From positions 1 to 64,000 of the forward strand of contig CAZYBT010000002.1 of NCBI GenBank assembly GCA_964645755.1: a stretch of DNA of 64,000 bases. Reading direction: 5' to 3'. This document shows positions 17,365-26,165 of the stretch, in pieces. The notes beneath the pieces are model-generated. The model was not told where the DNA came from. It saw nothing but the letters and a program-made list of their open reading frames with translations, and did no database searches. Made by a program: the position numbers and the translations under genes. This stretch comes from VMCP01 sp964645755. Its GTDB lineage: Bacteria > Bacteroidota > Bacteroidia > NS11-12g > UBA955. Numbering within the stretch: the first letter of the stretch is position 1; each line of letters begins with the position of its first letter.

Positions 17365-18047
17365 TGAAGATATTGTGCATCATACCGGCGAGAAGAGATT
17401 CTAAGGGAATCCCAGGAAAGAACTGGAAGTTGCTGAATAACAAGCCCCTGATTTCTTATTCCATAGAAGTTGCTCAAAATTGCACCGAAATCGATACCAT
17501 TTGTGTCACAACTAATTCTGAGGATGTGATTCAAATTGCGGAAAAAATGGGCCTTAAAATTCCATTCACAAGACCAGAATCTCTTTCATTGGATACAACT
17601 CCGTCGTACGATGTTTTGTTACATGCTATCGATTATTATGAAAACCAAAATCAGCATTTTGATGCAATTTTACTGCTTCAACCTACCTCTCCATTTCGTG
17701 AAGCACAATTTTTAACCGAAGCCATTGCATTGTTTACCAAGACCAACTGTGATATGGTGGTGAGTGTCAATGAAACGTCTTTCAATCCATATTACAATCT
17801 TTACAATGAAACCAATGGATTTATCCATAGAAGCATCAAAAGTAATTTTACCAGACGCCAAGATTGCCCAACAACCTATTTAGTCAATGGTTCAATTTAC
17901 GTCATTTCCGTTTCATCTTTAAAAAAGCAACAACTTCATGAAATGGAAAAAGTTGTAAAATATGTTATGCCAGAAGCATACAGCATTGACTTAGATACAT
18001 TGTCGGACTGGAAAAAAGCCGAGGAATATTTAAATTCAAAACCATGA
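17364..18047 (+). CDS. CMP-nonulosonate (CMP-sialic/legionaminic acid) synthetase, NeuA/LegF-like
   Basis: Activates the nonulosonic acid with CTP to give the CMP-sugar used by glycosyltransferases. The 227 aa cytidylyltransferase has IIPARRDSKGIPGKNWKLL at the N-terminus (CTP-binding P-loop-like motif), ILLLQPTSPFR near 110, and YLVNGSIYV with the Asp/Glu-rich C-terminus SIDLDTLSDWKKAE. All are typical for NeuA/LegF. The ATG at 17364 overlaps the preceding TGA (TGATG) and is preferred to a TTG one codon earlier. Substrate preference (Leg rather than Neu5Ac) is inferred from the operon. Confidence 0.92.
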   Translation: MKILCIIPARRDSKGIPGKNWKLLNNKPLISYSIEVAQNCTEIDTICVTTNSEDVIQIAEKMGLKIPFTRPESLSLDTTPSYDVLLHAIDYYENQNQHFDAILLLQPTSPFREAQFLTEAIALFTKTNCDMVVSVNETSFNPYYNLYNETNGFIHRSIKSNFTRRQDCPTTYLVNGSIYVISVSSLKKQQLHEMEKVVKYVMPEAYSIDLDTLSDWKKAEEYLNSKP

Positions 18048-18928
18048 AATTGTTGCAAACATTCATTTCCCTCGCTAAAATTCTGATTAGAAGTAAATTC
18101 AATCTTCATCAACATGAAATTGCGGACAATGAACTTGTGATCATTGGCAACGGACCAAGCGCTCAAGATTTTTTAAAAAATCCAAAATTCCATCAGTCTA
18201 GCTGTCCCAAAATGTGTGTCAATATGTTCGCATCAACCGAGTATTTCAACTTGGTAAAACCCAAATATTATCTTGTTTCAGACCACGCATTTTTAGATTT
18301 TTCAAAAGAGACTTTTAATGATGCAAAAAATCTGCCCAGACTTTTACATCAACCAGATTTCCTACAAATTCAGGAACTCATCAATCAAGCATGGAACGCA
18401 ATCTTCGCGGCAAATTGGGATATCATCATTTTTGTACCTCAAATTTATCAACATACATTTATTGTAAAAACAGCAATAGCGCGAGGAATTAAAATTCAAT
18501 TTTATAATTATACGGTAGTCGCAGGTTATGAGGGATTTGAAAATTTTATTTATCGCAAAAAACTAGGAAGTCCTCAAAGCCAAAATGTAATCAATGCCTG
18601 TATTTTTCAGGCTATCAATGCAAATTTCAAAGAAATATTTTTAATCGGTGTCGATAATAATTTCCATTTGAACATGATTGTCGACGAAAACAATGAGCTT
18701 CAACATGTAGATGACCATTTCTACAAGGTATCAAAAAAGGTGACTCCGCAGAAACATGCCAATGGAACATCGGTAAAAATGCATGAATTTTTCTTGAGTT
18801 TACACAAAGCTTTTTATGCCCATCACAGGCTTCAAAAATACGCTAAACATAGAGATGTGATCATATATAACTCAACCAAAGGCAGTTTCATTGATGCATA
18901 TCCAAGAAAAGAAATTGACATCAATTAA
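18044..18928 (+). CDS. Putative nonulosonate glycosyltransferase (GT42/DUF115-like)
   Basis: 294 aa protein without signal peptide. Near residue 32 it has IIGNGPSAQDF, the nucleotide-binding signature shared by GT42 sialyltransferases and DUF115/Maf flagellin glycosyltransferases. Near 205 it has FKEIFLIGVDNNFH, comparable in position and form to YKEIYLSGIDF of Campylobacter CstII. A His-rich stretch (VDDHFYKVS, then KMHEFFLSLHKAF) precedes a final strand, VIIYNSTKGSFIDAYPR. This order parallels GT42. I infer that it transfers the CMP-activated sugar made by this operon, probably to lipid or glycan. Its ATG overlaps the NeuA/LegF stop (ATGA). The similarity is by eye and moderate. Confidence 0.6.
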   Translation: MKLLQTFISLAKILIRSKFNLHQHEIADNELVIIGNGPSAQDFLKNPKFHQSSCPKMCVNMFASTEYFNLVKPKYYLVSDHAFLDFSKETFNDAKNLPRLLHQPDFLQIQELINQAWNAIFAANWDIIIFVPQIYQHTFIVKTAIARGIKIQFYNYTVVAGYEGFENFIYRKKLGSPQSQNVINACIFQAINANFKEIFLIGVDNNFHLNMIVDENNELQHVDDHFYKVSKKVTPQKHANGTSVKMHEFFLSLHKAFYAHHRLQKYAKHRDVIIYNSTKGSFIDAYPRKEIDIN

Positions 18929-18929
18929 T

Positions 18930-18937
18930 TACTTTTG
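18930..18937 (+). promoter_or_regulatory. Candidate -7 box before the LegB-like gene
   Basis: TACTTTTG fits TAnnTTTG and ends 11 bases before the ATG at 18949. It would give the last pathway gene its own transcript with a very short leader. No good -33 box is visible. Confidence 0.4.
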
Positions 18938-18948
18938 CAAACTGTAAC

Positions 18949-19947
18949 ATGAACATTCAAGGAAAAAAAGTACTCATTACCGGTGCCGATGGCTTTATTG
19001 GCAGTCATCTAACAGAAGCTTTGGTTGCCAGAGGTGCAAAAGTAAAAGCATTTGTTTATTACAATTCCTTTAATTCATGGGGGTGGCTCGATACATTACC
19101 GAAACAAATTTTAAATGAAATTGAAATTTTTTCGGGGGATGTGAGGGACCCAAACGGCGTTTACACTGCCATGGAAGGCTGTGAAGTTGTTTTCCACCTT
19201 GCAGCATTAATTGCAATTCCTTACAGCTACCATTCCCCTGATAGCTATATCGATACAAACGTAAAAGGCACACTGAACATTGTTCAAGCTGCCAAACGTT
19301 TGAATATTGAACGTGTTCTTGTTACCTCTACTTCAGAAGTATATGGAACAGCACAATTTGTTCCCATTACAGAAATCCATCCGAAACAAGGACAATCTCC
19401 TTACTCTGCTTCAAAAATTGGAGCTGATGCAATTGCCGACAGTTTTTTCAGAAGTTTCGAAACACCAATCACCTTGGTAAGACCATTCAATACTTACGGA
19501 CCTAGACAATCTGCAAGAGCCGTTATCCCTACAATTATCTCTCAATTGGCAAACGGCGTTGAGGAAATTAAACTTGGCGACACCACTCCAACCAGAGATT
19601 TGGTTTTTGTGAAAGACACAGCTGAAGGTTTCATTAAAATTGCAGAAACAGAATCACTAATTGGGCATGAAATTAACATTGCTACGGAAAATGAAATTTC
19701 AGTGGGCGATTTGGCGCAGCATCTAATTCAGCAAATGAATCCAAATGCAAAAATTGTGCAAGAAAGCGACAGATTAAGACCTAAGAATAGCGAAGTATTC
19801 AGGCTGTTGGGCTCAAAACAAAAATTGGTTGAGCACACCAATTGGTTTCCACAAACAAAAATTGAAGATGGATTGGCAACAACCATCGAATGGTTCAAAA
19901 ATCCTGATAACTTACGTCAATACAAACACGATATTTATAACGTGTAA
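18949..19947 (+). CDS. NAD-dependent nucleotide-sugar 4,6-dehydratase, LegB-like
   Basis: 332 aa extended SDR enzyme, predicted to convert a nucleotide-GlcNAc to its 4-keto-6-deoxy form, the first committed step of legionaminic acid synthesis. It has the glycine-rich NAD site ITGADGFIGSHL (res 9-20), DVR near 65, STSEVYGTA (catalytic Ser/Thr region near 125), YSASKIGAD with the YxxxK pair near 148, and RPFNTYGPRQSARAVIP. The 4,6-dehydratase type is shown by STSEVYG followed by the Tyr-Lys pair. It begins 20 bases after the glycosyltransferase stop and ends the plus-strand run; a flippase gene converges on it from the other strand. Confidence 0.88.
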   Translation: MNIQGKKVLITGADGFIGSHLTEALVARGAKVKAFVYYNSFNSWGWLDTLPKQILNEIEIFSGDVRDPNGVYTAMEGCEVVFHLAALIAIPYSYHSPDSYIDTNVKGTLNIVQAAKRLNIERVLVTSTSEVYGTAQFVPITEIHPKQGQSPYSASKIGADAIADSFFRSFETPITLVRPFNTYGPRQSARAVIPTIISQLANGVEEIKLGDTTPTRDLVFVKDTAEGFIKIAETESLIGHEINIATENEISVGDLAQHLIQQMNPNAKIVQESDRLRPKNSEVFRLLGSKQKLVEHTNWFPQTKIEDGLATTIEWFKNPDNLRQYKHDIYNV

Positions 19948-19952
19948 TAGAT

Positions 19953-21449
19953 TTATTTTTGCGAAAATCGCAAAAGTTTCTGAATCATACTTTTTACATC
20001 TTCACTCAAATTGAATCGGTAAATACTCCAAATTGCGAGACTCATAATCATCGCAGTTTTCAGTCCCCCAAAAACAATATGGTTCATATTCCAGATGTTC
20101 TGTAAATAATAGTTGAGTATGAAAAATAGTCCGAATACAAGTGTCGCAAAAACAATTTTCCAAGTCATGGGGTTCATTTTATAAATAGACCAAATGAGAA
20201 TGGCAATAACAATACCTGAAACAAGCCAAGTAGTTGCAGTGGCAATAGCGGCACCTTCTATACCCCATTTGGGAATTGCAATTTGATTGAGATAAATTCC
20301 AAGAAATACCGCCGTAAAATTCACTATCAAACTCAAATAATACCTTTTAGAGAAAGTTAACATGGCTGAAGAATTTCCTTGGAGGAGCGTAAAAAGTTTA
20401 CCAATACCCAAAAAAAGAACCGCAAACTTGGCATCGATATATTTTGATCCATTTGGCATTAATTCAAAAAACAAGTCAATGTTAATCCAAATGCAAAGTA
20501 GTGCCAAACAACCTAAAATAAATTGATTCAAACTTGTTTTCTTGTACAATCTTTCCACTTCTAAATTGTTTTTTTGATGAATGGCTTCGGCTAATTTAGG
20601 ATTTGAAATTTGCAAAATACTGCGGGTTGGGATCTCAATTAAAACAGACATCATCAGAGCTATTCTGTACACACCGGCATTGTCAAATGTACTCATTGCA
20701 CTAATCATAACAATATCAATTCTTTGAACCAAAAGATTAGCCAATGAGGTCAAAAACAAATAACCTGTATATTGTCCAAATTCTGATTTAAGATTTGGCT
20801 GACTTTTCACAAATTCAAAATCTGGTTTAAACGAGATGTGGGTATTTTTCAAAATATACAACAAATTCAAACCAGCCGTGATTCCGTAAATTAAGGGTAT
20901 AAAATAAATGACTACACTGAAATGATACAGGTGAAGATAGTAAAGATAGCCAGTTAGTCCCAAAAACAATCGAACTACATTTTCTCTCAAAAATGATGCG
21001 AAGATGATATTCCCTATAGAAGCTGAGAACACTTCAAATACATTATTAAAAACAAAGAAAAAGACAAACGGAATGATCCAATAATAGAAAGGTTGAAACT
21101 CTGCTGAATTCTTTCCAAAATAACTCATGACTTGGGGCTGAAAAAACAATAGAGCAATTGCTATGATTAGGAAACCCGTGAAAGGAATCATCAACAGCCA
21201 AAATCCAACTCCATTGTGACCGTTTGTATTTTTAAAACGAGGAAAAAATTTCCAAATAGAATATCCAGTACCAAGTTGGGCCACTCCTGCAAGAAGAGCA
21301 CCTATTTCGATAAAAAGACCGATAATCCCGTTTTCAGACTTTGTAAAAACCAGTGGAAACAGATAAAAAGTGGTGAATAATCCAACCAAACTACCTGAAT
21401 AATTTACAATAGAGGCCCAAAAGCTTTGACGTGCAATTTGTCCAGACAT
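19953..21449 (-). CDS. Oligosaccharide flippase family protein (Wzx/MATE-like polysaccharide exporter)
   Basis: 498 aa inner-membrane protein with about 12-14 hydrophobic segments and the Polysacc_synt/MVF-type layout. The N-terminus reads SFWASIVNYSGSLVGLFTTF, followed by a typical LVQRIDIVMISAM segment before the central helices. Flippases of this class move undecaprenyl-linked oligosaccharides across the cytoplasmic membrane. It is convergent with the LegB-like gene, leaving 5 bases between stops, so it is not in the same operon. Proximity suggests it exports a glycan carrying the nonulosonate. The C-terminus is basic (MIQKLLRFSQK). Confidence 0.85.
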   Translation of the reverse strand: MSGQIARQSFWASIVNYSGSLVGLFTTFYLFPLVFTKSENGIIGLFIEIGALLAGVAQLGTGYSIWKFFPRFKNTNGHNGVGFWLLMIPFTGFLIIAIALLFFQPQVMSYFGKNSAEFQPFYYWIIPFVFFFVFNNVFEVFSASIGNIIFASFLRENVVRLFLGLTGYLYYLHLYHFSVVIYFIPLIYGITAGLNLLYILKNTHISFKPDFEFVKSQPNLKSEFGQYTGYLFLTSLANLLVQRIDIVMISAMSTFDNAGVYRIALMMSVLIEIPTRSILQISNPKLAEAIHQKNNLEVERLYKKTSLNQFILGCLALLCIWINIDLFFELMPNGSKYIDAKFAVLFLGIGKLFTLLQGNSSAMLTFSKRYYLSLIVNFTAVFLGIYLNQIAIPKWGIEGAAIATATTWLVSGIVIAILIWSIYKMNPMTWKIVFATLVFGLFFILNYYLQNIWNMNHIVFGGLKTAMIMSLAIWSIYRFNLSEDVKSMIQKLLRFSQK

Positions 21450-21591
21450 GTGCTTGCAAAGGTATAGGGTAAAAACAAAATTTATATAGTTGTGGTAAAA
21501 AAGATTGAATTGCGCATTTTTTTATTGAAATAAGTTGTTTTTGAGACGAAAAACGCATTAATTCGTAAAAATTTATTTAATAACAAACAAC

Positions 21592-22515
21592 ATGAAAAAA
21601 TTATTTTTAATGGCGTTACTTTCTGCAAGTGTTGTGGGAATGATGCAAAGTTGCGGATCCGACACTCCTGCAGGAGGCGGTACAGCGGCTTTAACGGTAA
21701 CTGAAACTCAACGCTCATTGTTGATTTACAACACTGCTACATGGTGTGGACCTTGTGGAGCTTATGGCAGCCCTGAATATAAAGGCGCATTATCTACAAG
21801 AGACGTAAATAGCCTTGTTTGCATTGATTTACATTCTTCAGGATCATCTTATTTGGTTCCTACTTTTGTAAAAAATGACACTTTGTTCATTGCAAACTTC
21901 GTACAAGCTTTGTATGCACAAACCAAACCAAACGGATACATCCCTCATTTTTACATGAGCAACTCTTTCTTGGGTAACACTGGTACAACTGCAGCTACTA
22001 TGACTGCTTTTGCAGATGATTACAACAAAACTAAACCAGAGATTGGTGTTGGTGCAAATGCATCTTTGAGCGGTAACAAAATCACTGTTAACTACAAAAT
22101 GCAAGCTTTCAACCCTGAAGCAGGTGCTAAATACTACACCTCTGTAGTGATTGTTGAAAAAGAAGTTGGTTGCTACCAAGCTGGTGCTTCTGGAACATTT
22201 GCAACTCACAAAAACATTGTGCGTGCATCTGCCCACAAGAGCAGCAATGGTAACCAAATTGCTTTCAGCGAAACTGCAATCATGGACAACCCTGCGAAGG
22301 GTGCAATTGTAGACAAAACTGCTACTTTTGATTATGTTGCAACTCCTGACAAATTGGTAACCCAAATCAACACAGCTACTCAAAGTGCATCTGGCTTTGA
22401 TTTCGGTTGGTGGAAATTAAACAAATCAAACACAGGCGTAGCCGTGATTGTATGGAAAATTATTTCTCCAACAGAAATGTTCTATGTGAACACTGTATGG
22501 GCTGACGTTAAATAA
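21592..22515 (+). CDS. Omp28-related lipoprotein with thioredoxin-like fold
   Basis: 307 aa predicted lipoprotein. The signal peptide ends in a lipobox-like MMQSC, giving Cys at about residue 21. The following domain has a thioredoxin-like active site, TATWCGPCGAYGSPE (CGPC near residue 52), then an Omp28-like beta-rich domain of about 200 residues. Omp28 relatives of Bacteroidota are surface or periplasmic lipoproteins of unclear function, some noted in fibronectin binding. The CxxC suggests thiol-disulfide chemistry. The gene is monocistronic, closed by a strong hairpin shared with the convergent enoyl-CoA hydratase gene. Confidence 0.85.
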   Translation: MKKLFLMALLSASVVGMMQSCGSDTPAGGGTAALTVTETQRSLLIYNTATWCGPCGAYGSPEYKGALSTRDVNSLVCIDLHSSGSSYLVPTFVKNDTLFIANFVQALYAQTKPNGYIPHFYMSNSFLGNTGTTAATMTAFADDYNKTKPEIGVGANASLSGNKITVNYKMQAFNPEAGAKYYTSVVIVEKEVGCYQAGASGTFATHKNIVRASAHKSSNGNQIAFSETAIMDNPAKGAIVDKTATFDYVATPDKLVTQINTATQSASGFDFGWWKLNKSNTGVAVIVWKIISPTEMFYVNTVWADVK

Positions 22516-22541
22516 TACAAAATAAATTTCACTCTACTTAC

Positions 22542-22574
22542 ACAAAAAGAGAGGCCATTGGCCTCTCTTTTTGT
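22542..22574. terminator. Bidirectional terminator between convergent genes
   Basis: A stem of about 15 bp (ACAAAAAGAGAGGCC with its complement) and a very small loop, flanked by A and T tracts. It lies between the stops at 22515 (plus) and 22593 (minus). Confidence 0.85.
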
Positions 22575-22592
22575 TTTATCAATTGGTTATCT

Positions 22593-23375
22593 TTATTTGT
22601 TTTTAAATTCTGGCTTACGTTTTTCAACAAATGCCGCCATCCCCTCTTTTTGATCTTCTGTTGCAAACAACATATAAAAATTTTTCCTTTCAAAAAATAA
22701 ACCTTCTTGCAATCCTGTATCAAAGGCTTTTAAAACACTTTCTTTGGCCATTTGAACTGCAATTGGGGATTTTTCAGCAATTTTTTGTCCTAATTTAATG
22801 GCTTCATCCAAATATAACTGCACTGGCACTACCTTATTTATTAAGCCAGCTTCTCGAGCTTCATCTGCTGAAATAAAATTACCCGTAAGCACCATTTCCA
22901 TCGCTCTTGCCTTACCGACTGCTCTTGTTAATCGCTGCGTTCCACCAGCTCCTGGCATAACACCAATATTTATTTCCGGCTGTCCGAATTGTGCAGTTTC
23001 ACTGGCTACAATCATATCGCATAACATACACAGCTCGCAACCACCACCGAGCGCAAAACCGCTCACCGCAGCAATGATAGGCTTTTTAGTTTTACGAATA
23101 CTGTCCCAAGTGCTAAACTGATCAATCTTGAGCATATCTATTGCAGATCGACCCGCCATTTGTTTAATATCGGCACCAGCTGCGAAGGCTCTCTCATTTC
23201 CCGTAATTACAATTGCTCGAACCGAATCATTCTCATCTAATTGCAACAATGCCTCTTTTATTTCGCCCATTAACTGCAAATTCAGGGCATTTAGTTCTTT
23301 CGGTCTATTCAACTGAATAAGGGCTACATAGGGCGCCACTTGCTCATTCACCAATATATATTCAAAATTCATCAT
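22593..23375 (-). CDS. Enoyl-CoA hydratase/isomerase family protein
   Basis: Crotonase-fold enzyme of 260 aa, most like short-chain enoyl-CoA hydratases that add water to trans-2-enoyl-CoA in beta-oxidation. The CoA-binding/oxyanion region is AFAAGADIKQMAG (near 65). Both catalytic glutamates are present, in GGGCELCMLCD and GQPEINIGVMPGAGGTQRL. The C-terminus (FFERKNFYMLFATEDQKEGM) is standard. Two ATG codons are adjacent at the start (23375 and 23372). It follows PAP2 phosphatase and methyltransferase genes on the same strand. Chain-length preference and pathway cannot be read from sequence. Confidence 0.92.
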   Translation of the reverse strand: MMNFEYILVNEQVAPYVALIQLNRPKELNALNLQLMGEIKEALLQLDENDSVRAIVITGNERAFAAGADIKQMAGRSAIDMLKIDQFSTWDSIRKTKKPIIAAVSGFALGGGCELCMLCDMIVASETAQFGQPEINIGVMPGAGGTQRLTRAVGKARAMEMVLTGNFISADEAREAGLINKVVPVQLYLDEAIKLGQKIAEKSPIAVQMAKESVLKAFDTGLQEGLFFERKNFYMLFATEDQKEGMAAFVEKRKPEFKNK

Positions 23376-23392
23376 GCGAAGTTAATTTAAAA

Positions 23393-23995
23393 TCACGATT
23401 CAATAGCCTTTGTAACGGCCCAATTATTCCAAATAAAAAGACACAACTTACCAATCAACAATCCCAATATGGCACCAAAAAAAACGTCGGCAGGCCAATG
23501 TACACCATTGTAAACTCTCGAATAAGCCACAAGTCCAGAGATGAAAAACGCAAAAAATTGCCACTTCCTGTTTGGAACCAATCTTTTCTTTGATTGATCA
23601 TATACCGAAAAAATCATCAAAGCCAACAGAGGGTATACAGCAAATGTATTTGCTGCATGAGAACTCACAAAGCCATACTTACTTCCTGGCATTCCATCGG
23701 GTAACCGAGGAGATAGTTCTGTATAATGTGCAGGGCGGGTTCTTTTGAAAACGGGCTTAAACACTTTGCTGCTGATGCTATCAGCCAACCCAAAAGCAAT
23801 CAAACAAATCAATACTGGCATCCAAAATTTCGATTTATAAATATGAAACATCTTGAATACTGCAAAAATATAAATTGGAATAAACATCCACTTTGAACTC
23901 AGGAATTTCATGATTGGATCTAACCAATTTGCCGACCAAGACTGATTCACTAAATTAAAAAGTTGATGATCGAGTTGTGTAAAATATTGAATCAT
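23393..23995 (-). CDS. PAP2-family membrane phosphatase
   Basis: 200 aa integral membrane protein of the PAP2/undecaprenyl-pyrophosphatase type. The three phosphatase motifs are visible: KPVFKRTRP (motif 1), SSHAANTFA (motif 2, with the catalytic-region histidine) and SRVYNGVHWPADVFFG (motif 3, nucleophilic His and Asp). About five membrane segments surround them. Probable substrates are undecaprenyl pyrophosphate or phosphatidate/lipid A phosphates. Its ATG overlaps the upstream methyltransferase stop (ATGA), indicating translational coupling. Confidence 0.9.
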   Translation of the reverse strand: MIQYFTQLDHQLFNLVNQSWSANWLDPIMKFLSSKWMFIPIYIFAVFKMFHIYKSKFWMPVLICLIAFGLADSISSKVFKPVFKRTRPAHYTELSPRLPDGMPGSKYGFVSSHAANTFAVYPLLALMIFSVYDQSKKRLVPNRKWQFFAFFISGLVAYSRVYNGVHWPADVFFGAILGLLIGKLCLFIWNNWAVTKAIES

Positions 23996-24732
23996 AATTT
24001 GCGGGAATTTAAAATAATTCTGGGAGAATTTTTTGCAGAAAATGCGTCGAGACTATAATTACCCCAAATCTGCTCCACCGAAAATCCTGCCTGAGTATGC
24101 AATTCTGTCAATTCCTCTGTTGAATAAATTTTTACTTTTTCATAAAAAGTTTCTGAGTAATCTTGATCCAATACATTGATTTGCTTGATAATATACCCAT
24201 TTTCAACATATTTTTCTATTTCAAACTGAACAGTGTCAATAGTTTTAACCTCTGAAATGGGAAAATTTCGGGTAAAAAAATCGGCATGGATGTAATCTTG
24301 AATAAAACTTCCTCCGTCTTTCAAAGCGTTTGCAATGTTATTCAACGACGATTTGTCATCTGCGGCATCTTCAAAATAGCCAAAACTCGTAAATAAATTA
24401 AAAACCGCATCAAAGTTGGACTCTGGGAATGGTACACGAATATCGTGAACATCAAACGATGTGTGCTGATTTCCAAGCAAACGGGCTTCTTTTATGCTAT
24501 TTTGACTCAAATCCATCCCCCAAACAGACAAGCCATAATTTGATAATTCAATGCTATGTCTCCCTTTGCCACAACAAATATCGGCAACCCTCATTCCAGG
24601 CTCCAATCCCAATTTTTGAATCAAATTTCCAATAAATAGATTTGCTTCTACGTTATCTCTATGTTTGTAGAGTATATGGTAATATTGGGTGTTGAACCAC
24701 GATTCAAACCAATTATCTTTTACCTTCATCAT
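23992..24732 (-). CDS. Class I SAM-dependent methyltransferase
   Basis: 246 aa soluble methyltransferase with motif I VADICCGKGRHSIELS (near 44), an acidic end of strand 2 (GMDLSQNSIKEAR), DVHDIRVPFPESNFDAVFN (motif IV region) and a C-terminal Rossmann strand pair. The family resembles methyltransferase domain 25/UbiE-like enzymes; the substrate is unknown. It is the first gene of the operon with PAP2 and enoyl-CoA hydratase genes and is divergent from the ECF sigma gene, with 55 bases between them. Confidence 0.85.
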   Translation of the reverse strand: MMKVKDNWFESWFNTQYYHILYKHRDNVEANLFIGNLIQKLGLEPGMRVADICCGKGRHSIELSNYGLSVWGMDLSQNSIKEARLLGNQHTSFDVHDIRVPFPESNFDAVFNLFTSFGYFEDAADDKSSLNNIANALKDGGSFIQDYIHADFFTRNFPISEVKTIDTVQFEIEKYVENGYIIKQINVLDQDYSETFYEKVKIYSTEELTELHTQAGFSVEQIWGNYSLDAFSAKNSPRIILNSRKL

Positions 24733-24787
24733 TATTTTTCAAAGTTATTGTAACCAAACTAATATTCATCCGTCTTAATCAAAGAAA

Positions 24788-25276
24788 ATGACCATTGACG
24801 AGTACAACCAAATTGTATATGCTCAGAGTGATGCCTTGTATCGGTTTGCTTTGAAAAATATCAAGGTGGTTGAGGATGCTCAAGAAATTGTGCAAATTGC
24901 ATTTGAAAAACTCTGGATAAACAAAGACAAAGTAGAGCCAACCAAATATAAAGCGTATTTGTTCAGAATAGCTTACAACTCAATGATCGATATCATCAGA
25001 AAACAAAAAAAAGAAGTGGATATGGAAACTGTTAAAACAACTGATAGTCCTGCTCAATATCACGAATACAAAGGATTAAAAAGAATTCTCGAATCTGCGT
25101 TTGAAGAAATTTCTGAGATTCAACGAACAGTGATTATGTTGAGAGATTATGAGGGATATAGCTACAGTGAAATTGGTGAAATAACAGGGTTAAATGAAAG
25201 TCAAGTCAAAATTACGATATTTCGAGGTCGACAAGCATTACAAAAAATATTGGGAAAATTGGAGGATTATCTATGA
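24788..25276 (+). CDS. ECF-type RNA polymerase sigma factor
   Basis: 162 aa extracytoplasmic-function sigma factor. Region 2 (about 10-75) includes DALYRFALKNIKVVEDAQEIVQ and the YLFRIAYNSMIDIIRKQK helix. Region 4 (about 100-155) includes EISEIQRTVIMLRDYEGYSYSEI and a helix-turn-helix ending VKITIFRGRQALQKIL. It is the first gene of a three-gene operon with an anti-sigma-like membrane protein (ATGA overlap) and an outer-membrane-type protein. That layout implies the sigma factor is controlled by the downstream protein and may act on this operon. Confidence 0.93.
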   Translation: MTIDEYNQIVYAQSDALYRFALKNIKVVEDAQEIVQIAFEKLWINKDKVEPTKYKAYLFRIAYNSMIDIIRKQKKEVDMETVKTTDSPAQYHEYKGLKRILESAFEEISEIQRTVIMLRDYEGYSYSEIGEITGLNESQVKITIFRGRQALQKILGKLEDYL

Positions 25277-26151
25277 AAGAGATATCAGAAGATGAGCAAT
25301 GGGAAATATTTGAATTATTGGAGGGTAATTTAAATTTATCCCAACAAAATGAATTATTGCAAAAAATAGCAAAAAATCCAACTCTAAAAGCCTTCCATCA
25401 TTCATTAAAAGAAACATATTTAGATGATATTCAGATTGAATATCCACACAAGAATAAACTTCTCAAAACAAAAGTAGTTGGACTCAAATATCAGTCGTTT
25501 TTCAGATATGCTGCAGCAGTTGTAGCCACCATTGGAATCGGGTATTGGTATATGAACACTCAGAACCAAAATCTTGAAATCCACAACAAGCAAATTTCAT
25601 TTGTTTCTAAATTTCCAGAAAAAGAAAAATTAAATTCGGATGCGATTGAAATGGAAGTCAAAAACGGAAATACAAAACCAAAAAATCAACAAAAAACAAC
25701 TCGGCGTATGATTTCAAAAAACATTCAAACTTTGAAAAAATTTGAATCAAAGGCTTTTAATCCATCTACCAAGCTAATAGAAGAAACCGAATTTTTCAAT
25801 CAGTTGGTGGCAAATCAATATTTATCGTCCTCTGAGAAAAAAACCAAAATGCTCAAGTGGCTCATATTAAATACGCCAAACCCGGAAATCCAAACAGACA
25901 ATTTTGCTGCACCAAATAAATCAGTAAAAGTAGAATATCAAGTGGTTCAACAAGATATTTTATCATCTGAAGAAATTGAAGCACAGGAGCTCAATTCAAT
26001 TTGGGTGAGTGAAGCAAAACAAATGCTTAAAAAAGGTCAAATTCCAAAAATCAAACTCATCAGCAGTAAAAGTGAGAAAAAATGGTTACCTAAATTCGAT
26101 TTAGAAATTCAAACCAATACTGCTTCAATGGTCAGAAACATTATAGAATAA
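25273..26151 (+). CDS. Putative anti-sigma factor (single-pass membrane protein)
   Basis: 292 aa protein without a known family that I recognise. The N-terminal ~70 residues are cytoplasmic and acidic (EDEQWEIFELLEGNLNLSQQ), resembling the helical anti-sigma start of Bacteroidota zinc-less anti-sigma proteins. One membrane helix lies at about 77-92 (YAAAVVATIGIGYWYM). The remaining ~200 residues are a Lys/Gln-rich region predicted to be periplasmic, without a FecR domain. The ATGA overlap with the sigma gene and this topology are the evidence for an anti-sigma role. Confidence 0.65.
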   Translation: MKEISEDEQWEIFELLEGNLNLSQQNELLQKIAKNPTLKAFHHSLKETYLDDIQIEYPHKNKLLKTKVVGLKYQSFFRYAAAVVATIGIGYWYMNTQNQNLEIHNKQISFVSKFPEKEKLNSDAIEMEVKNGNTKPKNQQKTTRRMISKNIQTLKKFESKAFNPSTKLIEETEFFNQLVANQYLSSSEKKTKMLKWLILNTPNPEIQTDNFAAPNKSVKVEYQVVQQDILSSEEIEAQELNSIWVSEAKQMLKKGQIPKIKLISSKSEKKWLPKFDLEIQTNTASMVRNIIE

Positions 26152-26165
26152 TACAAATTACGCAA

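Noticed and set aside
21844..22383. 179 aa minus-strand open frame inside the Omp28-like gene
   Set aside because: It is antisense to a well-supported lipoprotein gene, is Cys/Ser/Val-rich like a complement of coding sequence, and has no start context or family match.
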